Below, in pieces: positions 17,014-25,183 of a DNA stretch of 64,000 bases. Under the pieces are notes generated by a model. The model ran no database searches and was not told the origin of the DNA. It saw only the letters and a list, made by a program, of their open reading frames with translations. How positions within the stretch are numbered: the first letter of the stretch is position 1; each line of letters starts with the position of its first letter. The position numbers were made by a program, and so were the translations under genes. Source of the stretch: UBA1858 sp965227695. Lineage in GTDB: Bacteria > Pseudomonadota > Gammaproteobacteria > UBA4575. The DNA lies in assembly GCA_965227695.1 (NCBI GenBank), contig OZ245760.1, positions 2,046,001 through 2,110,000 on the forward strand, read 5' to 3'.

Positions 17014-17508
17014 TTATTGACTATCCTGCAGGGCTTTCTCTCGCTGGTACATTACGATGGAGGCAATGCGCAGTGATCCGAGTACCAGCAGTAATACAGA
17101 AAATGCATATATCATTTGAGGCTCGATATCGGCCTTGAACACCAGGATGAGTACTTCACGAAGAATAAAAATAATCGCCGCATCAACAATAAAAGTCAGT
17201 CGCAGTCGGTGTGTCTTGAAGTAATCCACCAGTGAGCGTGACAACTCGATCAGCACGTATAGAGTCAGAACGTCAGCAATAATATCGATGTAGTGACCTG
17301 TGATTCCTTTAAACTTGAGCAGTTCAAACACAGACACGACGAGCTGAACAGTCCCAATGGCAATCCCAACCACCAGCAACATGATAAAGACGCTAAAAAT
17401 CACGTCGATTATATAGTCAAAAACTGATTTTACTCGATCACTGATCATGAGGTTCTGGCCAATAAAAACGTTAACAACAGGCGTCGGCAAACGGTTGCGT
17501 ATTAACAT
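17014..17508 (-). CDS. PsiE-family membrane protein
   Basis: A 164-residue inner-membrane protein with four predicted helices: FDYIIDVIFSVFIMLLVVGIAIGTV, YIDIIADVLTLYVLIELSRSL, LTFIVDAAIIFILREVLILVF and MIYAFSVLLLVLGSLRIASIVMY. The layout and the IELxRSLxxYF and REVLIxxF motifs fit the PsiE (phosphate-starvation-inducible) family, whose molecular function is unknown. A shorter start near MISDRVKSVFDY is possible. It is followed on the same strand, with no clear operon link, by a DUF2892-like gene upstream at 17636-17791. Confidence 0.8.
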   Translation of the reverse strand: MLIRNRLPTPVVNVFIGQNLMISDRVKSVFDYIIDVIFSVFIMLLVVGIAIGTVQLVVSVFELLKFKGITGHYIDIIADVLTLYVLIELSRSLVDYFKTHRLRLTFIVDAAIIFILREVLILVFKADIEPQMIYAFSVLLLVLGSLRIASIVMYQREKALQDSQ

Positions 17509-17635
17509 CCACCCTTTGCAGCATGATCAGTCAGTTATGTGACATTTTCAAGATATAAATTTTTCAGCCGCCATGTTAATGGCGCTTAAACGCGTCAGAG
17601 TGATGCGTTTAGGATGGGATCGATCTGTCAAGGAT

Positions 17636-17791
17636 TTACCTGGTCGATATTTTGAAAGGCAGATATGCCGGACAGTATGCAGTAATTCCAGTGAACAGTG
17701 GAACAAATCCGATGAGTCCAAACCAGGATGAAGCCGCGAGCCCCCAACCAATAATTGCAAGGCCTGCGAAAATTCGAAGCATACGATCCAT
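17636..17791 (-). CDS. DUF2892-like small membrane protein
   Basis: A 51-residue gene. It starts MDRMLRIFAGLAIIGWGLA, continues with a second hydrophobic segment and ends in PLFTGITAYCPAYLPFKIST. The N-terminal RxxRIxxG start and the PLxTGxxxxCPxY motif fit DUF2892 (YgaP-type) inner-membrane proteins, where the Cys lies in the second helix. AGGTGAT directly precedes the ATG. Function is unknown; some relatives are fused to rhodanese domains, but none is nearby. Confidence 0.78.
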   Translation of the reverse strand: MDRMLRIFAGLAIIGWGLAASSWFGLIGFVPLFTGITAYCPAYLPFKISTR

Positions 17792-18321
17792 ATCACCTAC
17801 ATTTTGACACATGAGTATTACTCGCTATTAGATTAACGTCATATTCTAAAGCAACGAGTCGGTTTATTAAAGCACCCATACTGTACACTATACACTATGA
17901 ATATTTGAAAACCCGATTACCTGCAGAACCAGTGGGTTCCTTTTGCCATTGTAACTTCATATACAATGCATACACGAGAGACAATCAGTACCCATCACGC
18001 ATGTTGCATCGTTGCAAAAACGACATACACAGGTGTGCCGAATCATCACAAACAATCGAGAATTTCTGTCAAATAATCAATCTGAAGTTGATAGATGTCA
18101 GCTCTAAACTTACTGGCGACATTATTTGCATAACCCGGCGTTTTGCTTACCGTGCACAGCGATGAATATTGACGACAAGCCATTGAAATTATGGATGTTA
18201 TCCCCATATCTCTTTATAACCATGAAATACAGCCGATAATGATTCTGAGCCAGTGGTAAACTGCTTATTAATTTTATAAAATTACGTTATTAAGTGAATG
18301 CCCAACTATAGAGGAATTTGA
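17792..18321. other. intergenic region, no gene supported
   Basis: About 530 bases upstream of yccA. An open frame at 17905-18165 has no recognisable start region or protein-like composition. No terminator or RNA is evident. Confidence 0.5.
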
Positions 18322-18987
18322 ATGAACAACTACAACCCTTCGATTACATCAACTTCTGCAGTCAGTATTAACAAAGTACTGAGAAATACTTACATGCTAC
18401 TTTCGCTGACATTACTGTTCAGCGCCCTGACCGCCGGACTGTCCATGATGCTACAAGTCAGCCATGTAGTTTCACTGGTATGCTCGTTTGGTGCCCTGGG
18501 TTTAATCTGGTTTGTATTGCCACGCACTGCGCATTCGGCGGCCGGCCTGGGAGTCGTGTTTGCGATTACCGGCCTGCTTGGCTTTGGCCTGGGTCCAATT
18601 CTCAATCATTACCTCGCACTGGCAAACGGATCGCAGCTGATTGCCACCTCGCTTGGTGGCACAGGCGTTATTTTCATGGCTCTGTCAGGTTATGTGCTGA
18701 CGACTAAGCGTGACTTCAGCTTCATGGGTGGCTTTTTAATGGTCGGTATTATCATTGCCGTACTTGCCATGGTCGCCAATCTCTTTCTGCAGATTCCGGC
18801 ATTATCGCTGGCACTGTCAGCAGCAATCATACTCATCATGAGTGGTTTTATTCTGTTTGACACCAGCCGAATCATTAATGGCGGTGAAACAAATTATGTG
18901 AATGCAACTGTGTCACTCTATCTAAGCCTGTACAATATATTCGTAAGCCTGCTTCATTTGCTCGGCATTTTTGGCGGTGATGAATAG
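18322..18987 (+). CDS. yccA: Bax inhibitor-1 / YccA family membrane protein
   Basis: A 221-residue protein with seven hydrophobic helices and the BI-1 layout. Landmarks are VLRNTYMLLSLTLLFSALTAG at the start, an internal GFGLGPILNHY, and a C-terminal SGFILFDTSRIINGGETNYVNATVSLYLSLYNIFVSLLHLLGIFGG. The conserved Asp of FDTSRII is characteristic. YccA in E. coli interacts with FtsH and modulates membrane-protein turnover; BI-1 relatives are pH-gated calcium leak channels. GAGGAA lies seven bases before ATG. A strong terminator follows at 19015-19047. Confidence 0.93.
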   Translation: MNNYNPSITSTSAVSINKVLRNTYMLLSLTLLFSALTAGLSMMLQVSHVVSLVCSFGALGLIWFVLPRTAHSAAGLGVVFAITGLLGFGLGPILNHYLALANGSQLIATSLGGTGVIFMALSGYVLTTKRDFSFMGGFLMVGIIIAVLAMVANLFLQIPALSLALSAAIILIMSGFILFDTSRIINGGETNYVNATVSLYLSLYNIFVSLLHLLGIFGGDE

Positions 18988-19014
18988 ACAGGTTTAAACA
19001 CCCATTCACTCACG

Positions 19015-19047
19015 AAGCCCGCTATACTAATTAGCGGGCTTTTTTTA
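19015..19047 (+). terminator. rho-independent terminator after yccA
   Basis: AAGCCCGCTA pairs with TAGCGGGCTT across a short AT loop and is followed by a run of seven or more T. Confidence 0.93.
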
Positions 19048-19069
19048 TTTACATGATCAGGAGTTGAGT

Positions 19070-19255
19070 ATGGATGCAATGCAAATCGCCATGGCAGTAT
19101 TTCTGGTTCTGATGCTTGTATTCCTGTTTCCACGGGCAAAGCACATGTTTTTCAACAGTCCCAAAGCTGAATCCGGAGACTGGTCTGCCGCACTGATACC
19201 ACTCATTGCAGTAGCCGCTTTCATTGCACTTCTAATCTGGCTGGTCAGCCAATAG
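19070..19255 (+). CDS. small two-helix membrane protein
   Basis: A 61-residue protein starting MDAMQIAMAVFLVLMLVF, with a short basic loop (PRAKHMFFNSPKAESGDW) and a second helix LIPLIAVAAFIALLIWLVSQ. ATG 19070 is preceded by AGGAG at six bases, which supports it over the TTG at 19064. The function is unknown; similar short proteins occur beside yccA and yajQ in relatives as far as I can recall, but I cannot verify this. It converges on yajQ with 4 bp between the stops. Confidence 0.75.
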   Translation: MDAMQIAMAVFLVLMLVFLFPRAKHMFFNSPKAESGDWSAALIPLIAVAAFIALLIWLVSQ

Positions 19256-19259
19256 CGGT

Positions 19260-19742
19260 CTAATCCCTGAAGTTATCAAACTGTAAAGGGACACCTAAAC
19301 TTTGTTCCCGAATTAGCTGCATGACCTGTTGCAGGTCATCACGCTTCTTGCCCGTCACCCTGACTTTCTCCCCCTGTATTTGTGACTGAACTTTTATTTT
19401 ACTTTCCTTGATTAGTTTGGAAATTTTTTTCCCAATGTCCGTGCTAATACCCTGATTGATAGTGATATCCTGAGTCGCCCGTTTATTAGCTTCAATGAGT
19501 TTGCCTTTTGAGACACATTCCAGGTCAATGCCGCGTTTTGCCATTTTTTGAGTCACGATGTCATAAATCTGTTTGATCTGGAACTCTACTTCTGCCTCAA
19601 GCGTTACCACATTTTCCTTGAGTATTATTTTCGCATTGCTGCCCTTGAAATCGAAGCGATTCCCGATCTCTCGATTCGCCTGATCAATGGCATTTGACAA
19701 TTCATGGGTATCAACTTCAGAGACAATATCGAATGACGGCAC
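19260..19742 (-). CDS. yajQ: YajQ family nucleotide-binding protein
   Basis: A 160-residue cytoplasmic protein with the YajQ hallmarks: PSFDIVSEVDTHELSNAIDQANREI at the N-terminus, RFDFKGSNA, and the second ferredoxin-like repeat ending QVMQLIREQSLGVPLQFDNFRD. YajQ homologues bind c-di-GMP in some bacteria and act with transcription factors. I start at GTG 19742 because GGAG lies six bases upstream and relatives begin with MPSFDIVSE. The frame runs open further upstream but adds a hydrophobic, non-family extension. Divergent from the DUF423 gene with 34 bp between starts. Confidence 0.93.
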   Translation of the reverse strand: MPSFDIVSEVDTHELSNAIDQANREIGNRFDFKGSNAKIILKENVVTLEAEVEFQIKQIYDIVTQKMAKRGIDLECVSKGKLIEANKRATQDITINQGISTDIGKKISKLIKESKIKVQSQIQGEKVRVTGKKRDDLQQVMQLIREQSLGVPLQFDNFRD

Positions 19743-19776
19743 TATACTCTCCTGGACATTAACAATTGAGAAGACA

Positions 19777-20151
19777 ATGAAACACAATGTAATAATTTCT
19801 CTCGGTAGTTTCAATGCAGCCCTGGCGATCGCGCTTGGCGCATTTGCCGCACACGGACTTCAAGAACATCTGGACGAACGCAGTATACAGGTTTTCAACA
19901 CGGCCGCAGATTTTCACTTCTGGCATGCATTAGGCCTTGTCCTGGTTGGCCTGATTGCCAGAGACGCACCTGGCAATCGATACTCACTGATTGCAGGCTT
20001 GATGCTTGTCGGCATTCTGCTCTTTTGTGGAAGCCTATACCTGCTTGGCACAACGGGGATAAATTGGCTGGGAATGATTACACCTTTTGGAGGGCTGGCT
20101 TTTATTTTTTCCTGGATTTGGCTGAGCTGGATTTTATTTACGAATTCATGA
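19777..20151 (+). CDS. DUF423 membrane protein
   Basis: A 124-residue inner-membrane protein with four helices. It starts ISLGSFNAALAIALGAFAAHGLQEHLDERS, then carries VFNTAADFHFWHALGLVLVGL and SGSLYLLGTTG-type segments (here CGSLYLLGTTGINWLG), ending PFGGLAFIFSWIWLSW. These are the DUF423 (YgdD) signatures; the function is unknown. ATG 19777 has GAGAAG upstream. Its stop overlaps the convergent MOSC gene stop by six bases. Confidence 0.92.
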   Translation: MKHNVIISLGSFNAALAIALGAFAAHGLQEHLDERSIQVFNTAADFHFWHALGLVLVGLIARDAPGNRYSLIAGLMLVGILLFCGSLYLLGTTGINWLGMITPFGGLAFIFSWIWLSWILFTNS

Positions 20152-20637
20152 CTGAACATTTGACACATGCAGCGAATCACCAATACTGATTTTTCCACTT
20201 TCAATCACCCTGGCTGTGAGTCCTCCATGCCGTCTGAGCGCATTGAATACACCCTGCCCGAGTTGTGCTTCAAGCTTGCCGCACGGATGACAAAACCCTG
20301 TCACGATGAGCCTCGCCTGTCCAACATGGATCACACAGTCTTTGAGCGCATTTAAATTGATGCCGCTGATGGCAATATTTCTGCGCAGCCCGGCATAATT
20401 GATAGGTAATTCCGGCAAAAGAGACTGGATTACCGCAATATATTCCGCCTGTATCAGCGTCACCTGGCGTTTTCCCCCAGGCCGCTGCCCGGCTTTATCT
20501 CCTTCAAGACCTGATTCTGTGATGGCCTGCACACAAGTTTGCTCCCGCATGGCCGATCCTTTATGTGGCCGCACACCGATCCATTCCACTTTGCCAGGAT
20601 TTGGAAAATGCTGCTTAAGCTCAGCTATTTTTTGCAT
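20146..20637 (-). CDS. MOSC domain protein
   Basis: A 163-residue protein. Landmarks are VEWIGVRPHKGSAM, ITESGLEGDKAG, RQVTLIQAEYIAVI, LRRNIAISGINLNAL, FCHPCGKLE (the conserved Cys region) and GLTARVIESGKISIGD. MOSC domains transfer sulfur or act in molybdenum-cofactor-dependent reductions such as YiiM-type N-hydroxylated base reduction. As a stand-alone short MOSC protein its substrate is unknown. It has no clear operon partner and converges on the DUF423 gene. Confidence 0.88.
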   Translation of the reverse strand: MQKIAELKQHFPNPGKVEWIGVRPHKGSAMREQTCVQAITESGLEGDKAGQRPGGKRQVTLIQAEYIAVIQSLLPELPINYAGLRRNIAISGINLNALKDCVIHVGQARLIVTGFCHPCGKLEAQLGQGVFNALRRHGGLTARVIESGKISIGDSLHVSNVQS

Positions 20638-20763
20638 ATGCGGCCTTCTATTGCATCATTAAGAAATGCTACCGCTCAATCACACGAGTCAATTCAATTA
20701 ATTTCTTTAGTAAACTATTTCTATTAATTACAATGTTTTACGACTGACTTCACAGGTAAGTTA

Positions 20764-20791
20764 TTGCATTTTTGTCATATATTGATAAGAT
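20764..20791 (+). promoter_or_regulatory. candidate sigma-70 promoter
   Basis: TTGCAT and TAAGAT are separated by 16 bases in an otherwise non-coding gap. Transcription would start near 20798 and run into the strong hairpin at 20871-20905. Confidence 0.4.
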
Positions 20792-20797
20792 AGCAGG

Positions 20798-20905
20798 GCT
20801 GTCCAAAGGCGTTGGCCCGGACACAATGTTATACACAGCGTCCCCAAAACTTGTACGTAAGTATGAGTTTAAAGCCTGCACGCCCCAACCCGTGCAGGCT
20901 TTTTT
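20798..20905 (+). ncRNA. candidate small RNA, about 108 nt
   Basis: Between the convergent-side ends of the MOSC and serS genes lies a promoter-like site, about 75 bases of GC-richer sequence and a perfect terminator, with no open frame of note. The 5' part can pair GTCC (20811-20814) with GGAC (20819 region onward). It does not match 4.5S RNA, 6S RNA or tmRNA features that I know. The hairpin is also needed as the serS terminator on the other strand, so the RNA may not exist. Confidence 0.3.
20871..20905. terminator. bidirectional terminator near serS
   Basis: AAAGCCTGCACG pairs with CGTGCAGGCTTT over an eight-base loop, with T runs on both strands. It ends serS transcription on the minus strand and could end a small transcript on the plus strand. 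Confidence 0.92.
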
Positions 20906-20917
20906 ATCTCTACCACT

Positions 20918-22195
20918 TTAAACAGGCCTCAACTCGGTCACTCCACCCATATAATTCACAAGTGCTTTTGGTATTTGCACACTACCGTCCTTTTTTTGGT
21001 AGTTTTCAAGAATTGCCACCAGGGTTCGACCCACGGCCAGTCCCGAGCCATTCAGCGTATGTAGCAATCTGGGCTTATTGTCTTTATCTTTCCAGCGCGC
21101 TTTCATGCGACGCGCCTGAAAATCAAGAAAGTTACTGCAGGAAGAGATTTCACGATATGTGTTTTGCGCCGGCAACCATACTTCCAGATCATAGGTTTTA
21201 GCCGCCGAAAATCCCAGGTCACCCCCACACAGGGTAACCCGACGATAAGGCAGCTCCAGTGTCTGCAAGACCGCCTCAGCGTGGTCGGTTAATTCTTCCA
21301 GCGCATGCCATGACTGGTCCGGATGAACTAACTGTACCAGTTCTACTTTTTCAAATTGATGTTGACGAATCAGCCCACGGGTATCCTTGCCATACGAGCC
21401 AGCTTCAGAGCGGAAACATGGTGTGTGACAAACATATTTGAGCGGTAATTGTTCAAGGCTGGCCACCGCGTCGCGCCACAGATTAGTCACAGGAACTTCT
21501 GCAGTTGGAATCAAATAAAATTCATTTTCACTATCCAGCCCGAACAGATCCTGCTTGAATTTTGGCAACTGCCCTGTTCCGAGCAAACTATCTGCGTTGA
21601 CAATATAAGGGACATAGACTTCCATATATCCGTGCTGCCTGGTATGTATATCAAGCATGAATTGAGTTAATGCGCGGTGCAAACGGGCAAGGCCCTGCTG
21701 CATGACAACAAACCGTGATCCAGTAATTCTTGCTGCCGTCTCGAAGTCCAGTTGTTGCAACCCTTCGCCGATTGAGACATGATCCCGCACTTCAAAATCA
21801 AACTGTGGCGGCTTGCCCCAGGTCTTTTCCACGCGATTGTCTTCTTCACTTTCCCCCTCAGGCACCGAATCATGCGGCAGATTGGGTATTTCCATGAGCC
21901 AGCGGTTTAGCTCGCCCTGAAGAGCCTGTAATGCCTGTTCTTTTTGCTTTAGTGTCTTTGCCAGCTGATCCATTTCACTTTTCAACGGGGTAATATCTTC
22001 CCCGCGTCCTTTGGCCGCACCAATTTCTTTGGAGCGCTGGTTACGTATGCTTTGAAGCTCTTGAGTCTCAACCTGTAAGTGTTTGCGCTTTTCTTCAAGA
22101 GTCTGAAACTTTGCCGTATCAAGCATCATTCCCTTGCGTCTCAGTTTGAGCGAAACTTGTTCTAAGTCGGTGCGTAATAATTTTGGATCTAGCAT
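20918..22195 (-). CDS. serS: seryl-tRNA synthetase
   Basis: A 425-residue class II aminoacyl-tRNA synthetase that charges tRNA-Ser (and tRNA-Sec where present). Residues 1-110 form the long antiparallel coiled-coil arm that grips the extra arm of tRNA-Ser (LDPKLLRTDLEQVSLKLRRKG ... MDQLAKTLKQKEQALQALQ). The catalytic core shows TAEVPVTNLWRD, motif 2 in CFRSEAGSYGKDTRGLIRQHQFEKVELV and motif 3 in LNGSGLAVGRTLVAILENYQ. Length is normal for the family. It follows crcB after 11 bp on the same strand. Confidence 0.97.
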   Translation of the reverse strand: MLDPKLLRTDLEQVSLKLRRKGMMLDTAKFQTLEEKRKHLQVETQELQSIRNQRSKEIGAAKGRGEDITPLKSEMDQLAKTLKQKEQALQALQGELNRWLMEIPNLPHDSVPEGESEEDNRVEKTWGKPPQFDFEVRDHVSIGEGLQQLDFETAARITGSRFVVMQQGLARLHRALTQFMLDIHTRQHGYMEVYVPYIVNADSLLGTGQLPKFKQDLFGLDSENEFYLIPTAEVPVTNLWRDAVASLEQLPLKYVCHTPCFRSEAGSYGKDTRGLIRQHQFEKVELVQLVHPDQSWHALEELTDHAEAVLQTLELPYRRVTLCGGDLGFSAAKTYDLEVWLPAQNTYREISSCSNFLDFQARRMKARWKDKDNKPRLLHTLNGSGLAVGRTLVAILENYQKKDGSVQIPKALVNYMGGVTELRPV

Positions 22196-22206
22196 AGAGT
22201 GTGGAA

Positions 22207-22584
22207 TCAGGTTAATAAAGATTTTGCCAGCAGCAAACCAGCCCCGGCGGCAATGATACAGAGAACCACGCTTAACACAATATTAAGCAGGGCGGCCATA
22301 TAAGACCCCTGCAACGCGTGCTGCAGGGTATCATGTGAAAAGGTTGAAAAAGTGGTAAATCCTCCCAGCACCCCCACAAGAATTGCCGTGCGGTGTTCAT
22401 GGGCAATATTGATATGATAAGTAAATGCATACGCCAGCAAACCCATCATGAATGATCCAACAATATTGGTTGCCATAATACCAAGTGGCAGAATGGATGT
22501 ATGTAACTGATCAATCCTGACATATAACAGGTAACGCAGTACCGAGCCAATACCCCCTCCAAGAGCAATCCAGACAAGTATCAT
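22207..22584 (-). CDS. crcB: fluoride exporter CrcB (Fluc)
   Basis: A 125-residue four-helix protein of the Fluc fluoride-channel family. Signatures are the N-terminal GGGIGSVLRYLL, the helix-2 LGIMATNIVGSFMMGLL (conserved Asn) and helix-3 GVLGGFTTFSTFSHDT with the Phe residues of the fluoride pore. It functions as a dual-topology dimer exporting fluoride. No fluoride riboswitch is visible in the short 70-bp leader shared with the divergent glcD. Confidence 0.95.
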   Translation of the reverse strand: MILVWIALGGGIGSVLRYLLYVRIDQLHTSILPLGIMATNIVGSFMMGLLAYAFTYHINIAHEHRTAILVGVLGGFTTFSTFSHDTLQHALQGSYMAALLNIVLSVVLCIIAAGAGLLLAKSLLT

Positions 22585-22653
22585 TGTGGTGCCATAATAA
22601 AGTTAATTAATGTATTCTTGATTATAAATAAAGACATAAGAAATAACCCGCCC

Positions 22654-24111
22654 ATGTCGGACAGCAATACAATTTCCGCCCTATTTTCTTCATACCTGCC
22701 ATCATCCTCTATTATCACCACGGTGGAAAAGCTGCGGCCATACGAATGTGATGCATATACTGCCTATCGAACACTTCCGCTGGCTGTATTATTGCCCGAA
22801 TCGATCCAACAAGTAATCGACATCGTCAATACCTGCCGCAAGCACCAGCTCCCGATCGTGACTCGCGGGGCCGGGACCGGCCTGTCTGGTGGATCGCATC
22901 CTATCAAAGATGGTATTTTATTAAATCTTTCCAGACTTAATCAGATTCATGAAATCAATCCTCATCGCTACTATGCGCGTGTCGGCCCGGGTGTTCGCAA
23001 TCTTGCCATTTCAGAAGCAGCATCTCGCTATGGTCTTTATTATGCCCCCGACCCTTCCTCGCAAATTGCCTGTACCATCGGTGGCAACATCGCAGAAAAC
23101 TCAGGTGGCGTACACTGTTTGAAGTATGGTCTGACGGTACATAACCTGCTGGAAGTGACATTTGTGACGATAGATGGTGAGATGATAACGATTGGCAGTG
23201 AGTGTTATGAAAACCAGGGACTGGACATATTATCCGTGCTTACCGGGTCAGAAGGAATGCTTGCCATCATCATAGAAGCTAAAGTGAAGCTGCTTCCAAA
23301 ACCCGCACATAAAGAAGTCATTCTTGCTGCATTTAATCGCATTGAGGATGCCGGTCAGGCAGTAGCCGATATCATCGCCTGTGGTGTGATTCCGGCGGGC
23401 CTTGAAATGATGGATAACGCGGTGATTCAGGCAACTGAAAATTTTTGCCAGCCGGGCTACCCGACTGATGCGAAAGCCATTTTGCTATGTGAACTCGATG
23501 GCTTTAATGATGCGCTTGAATGGGAAATAACCCAAGTGACGCAACAGTGCAGTAAGTGCCATGCCACGTCAGTCAAACGGGCAAACACTCCAGACGAGCA
23601 GGCGCTGTTATGGAAAGGCCGCAAAGCGGCTTTCCCGGCAATTGGCCAGTTGGCCCCGGACTATCTATGCATGGATGGAACAATCCCCAGACAACATCTT
23701 GCCTATGTGCTTTCTGAAATTTCTGCCATTTCAGCACGTATTGGCCTCCCGGTTGCCAATGTTTTTCACGCCGGGGATGGTAATTTGCATCCATTAATCA
23801 TGTATGACGCCAATAATGAAGGCGAACTTGAAAAAGCAGAAGAGATAGGCAGCCAGATTCTGCAGCTATGTGTCAGCGCAGGGGGAACGATTACCGGGGA
23901 GCATGGCGTGGGTATTGAGAAGCTGAATCAGATGTGTGTACAGTTTAATTCGCAGGAGCTGGAACAATTCCAGCAACTCAAACATGCGTTTGACCCGCTA
24001 CATCTGCTCAACCCGGGAAAAGCCATACCGACCTTACAAAGATGTGCAGAATTTGGTGCCATGCATGTTCACGCGGGAGAACTCCCATTTAAAGACATAC
24101 CACGGTTTTAG
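22654..24111 (+). CDS. glcD: glycolate oxidase FAD subunit GlcD
   Basis: A 485-residue FAD-linked oxidase. The PCMH FAD-binding domain contains LPIVTRGAGTGLSGGSHP, YYARVGPGV and DPSSQIACTIGGNIAENSGG. The C-terminal cap domain ends GGTITGEHGVGIEKLNQM and FDPLHLLNPGKAIP. It oxidises glycolate to glyoxylate within the GlcDEF complex and is usually coupled to the quinone pool. I start at ATG 22654; the frame is open upstream to a TTG at 22618 and no strong ribosome site distinguishes them. The stop overlaps the next frame (TAGTG) and glcE follows at once. Confidence 0.93.
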   Translation: MSDSNTISALFSSYLPSSSIITTVEKLRPYECDAYTAYRTLPLAVLLPESIQQVIDIVNTCRKHQLPIVTRGAGTGLSGGSHPIKDGILLNLSRLNQIHEINPHRYYARVGPGVRNLAISEAASRYGLYYAPDPSSQIACTIGGNIAENSGGVHCLKYGLTVHNLLEVTFVTIDGEMITIGSECYENQGLDILSVLTGSEGMLAIIIEAKVKLLPKPAHKEVILAAFNRIEDAGQAVADIIACGVIPAGLEMMDNAVIQATENFCQPGYPTDAKAILLCELDGFNDALEWEITQVTQQCSKCHATSVKRANTPDEQALLWKGRKAAFPAIGQLAPDYLCMDGTIPRQHLAYVLSEISAISARIGLPVANVFHAGDGNLHPLIMYDANNEGELEKAEEIGSQILQLCVSAGGTITGEHGVGIEKLNQMCVQFNSQELEQFQQLKHAFDPLHLLNPGKAIPTLQRCAEFGAMHVHAGELPFKDIPRF

Positions 24112-24119
24112 TGCGCACT

Positions 24120-25181
24120 ATGGATGATGCAATAGAGAATTTAAGCGATTTAGTGCAACAGGCTTATTCATCAGGGCAACCGCTCTCTATTCGCGGGGCT
24201 CAAAGTAAATCTTTTTATGGCAATGTTATCGAAGGGTCAATCATTGACACAACCTGTCTGCATGGAATTACTGATTATCAGCCAACTGAACTGTACCTGA
24301 CCGCCTACGCAGGAACAAAACTGGAGCTGATTGAGCAGACACTGGCAGAACATAATCAGATGCTCTCGTTTGAACCGCCTCAGTTCAACCCATCATCGAC
24401 ACTCGGCGGAACAGTTGCATGTGGTTTCTCCGGGCCACGTCGCCCTTATGCAGACGCTGTGCGGGATTGTATACTTGGTATTAAGCTCATTAATGGCAAG
24501 GGACAGCACTTAACGTTCGGAGGCAAGGTAATGAAAAATGTTGCTGGCTATGATGTCTCAAGATTAATGTGTGGCGCGCTGGGTACGCTTGGCCTAATTA
24601 CCCAGGTATCAATGAAAGTAATGCCCAAACCCGCAGACGAAGTGACATTACAATTCGATATGACATTTGATGAGGCATTAAAAAACATACAGCAGTGGCG
24701 CAATTCTTTAATCCCTTTAACAGCGACCTTTTTTCACAACAACAGATTATGGTTAAGAATTTCCGGCCTGGAATCAGTGTTAGACACACTGCATCAACAG
24801 ATCGGTGGCGAAATCATCAAAGACAGCGAAAATTTTTGGCGTTCAATTAAAAACCATCAAACTGATTTTTTTTGTAATGAAATGCCCTTATGGCGTTGTA
24901 TTGTTCCACATAACATTAATGAATTACCCTTGGAGGGAGAAAGCTGCTTCGAATGGAATGGTGGATTACGCTGGATAAAAACTGACGAATCCCCGCAAAA
25001 AATTTTTGAGACCTGTCGAGAACTAAAAGGTCATGCTACCTTGTTCCGCGCGCCATTACAAAAACCCGATGACTGTTTTGCTCCTGTGTCAAATACACTG
25101 AAGCAGCTACATATGAATATCAAACATGCTTTTGATCCGGCAAGGATATTAAATCCGGGCCGCATGTATTCCTGGTGTTGA
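24120..25181 (+). CDS. glcE: glycolate oxidase FAD-binding subunit GlcE
   Basis: A 353-residue protein homologous to the FAD-domain half of GlcD: SIRGAQSKSFYG, LSFEPPQFNPSSTLGGTVACGFSGPRRPYADAVRD, GGKVMKNVAGYDVSRLMCGALGTLGLITQ and the ending AFDPARILNPGRMYSW. It is the second flavin subunit of glycolate oxidase. GTG 24111, overlapping the glcD stop, is an alternative start to ATG 24120. Its stop overlaps the glcF start region, so the three subunits are translationally linked. Confidence 0.92.
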   Translation: MDDAIENLSDLVQQAYSSGQPLSIRGAQSKSFYGNVIEGSIIDTTCLHGITDYQPTELYLTAYAGTKLELIEQTLAEHNQMLSFEPPQFNPSSTLGGTVACGFSGPRRPYADAVRDCILGIKLINGKGQHLTFGGKVMKNVAGYDVSRLMCGALGTLGLITQVSMKVMPKPADEVTLQFDMTFDEALKNIQQWRNSLIPLTATFFHNNRLWLRISGLESVLDTLHQQIGGEIIKDSENFWRSIKNHQTDFFCNEMPLWRCIVPHNINELPLEGESCFEWNGGLRWIKTDESPQKIFETCRELKGHATLFRAPLQKPDDCFAPVSNTLKQLHMNIKHAFDPARILNPGRMYSWC

Positions 25182-25183
25182 GC

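Noticed and set aside
17905..18165. 86-codon frame upstream of yccA
   Set aside because: No ribosome site, no family features and a Cys- and Arg-rich composition unlike neighbouring proteins.
22585..22653. Possible fluoride riboswitch upstream of crcB
   Set aside because: The leader is only 70 bp, AT-rich and shows none of the conserved fluoride-aptamer core.
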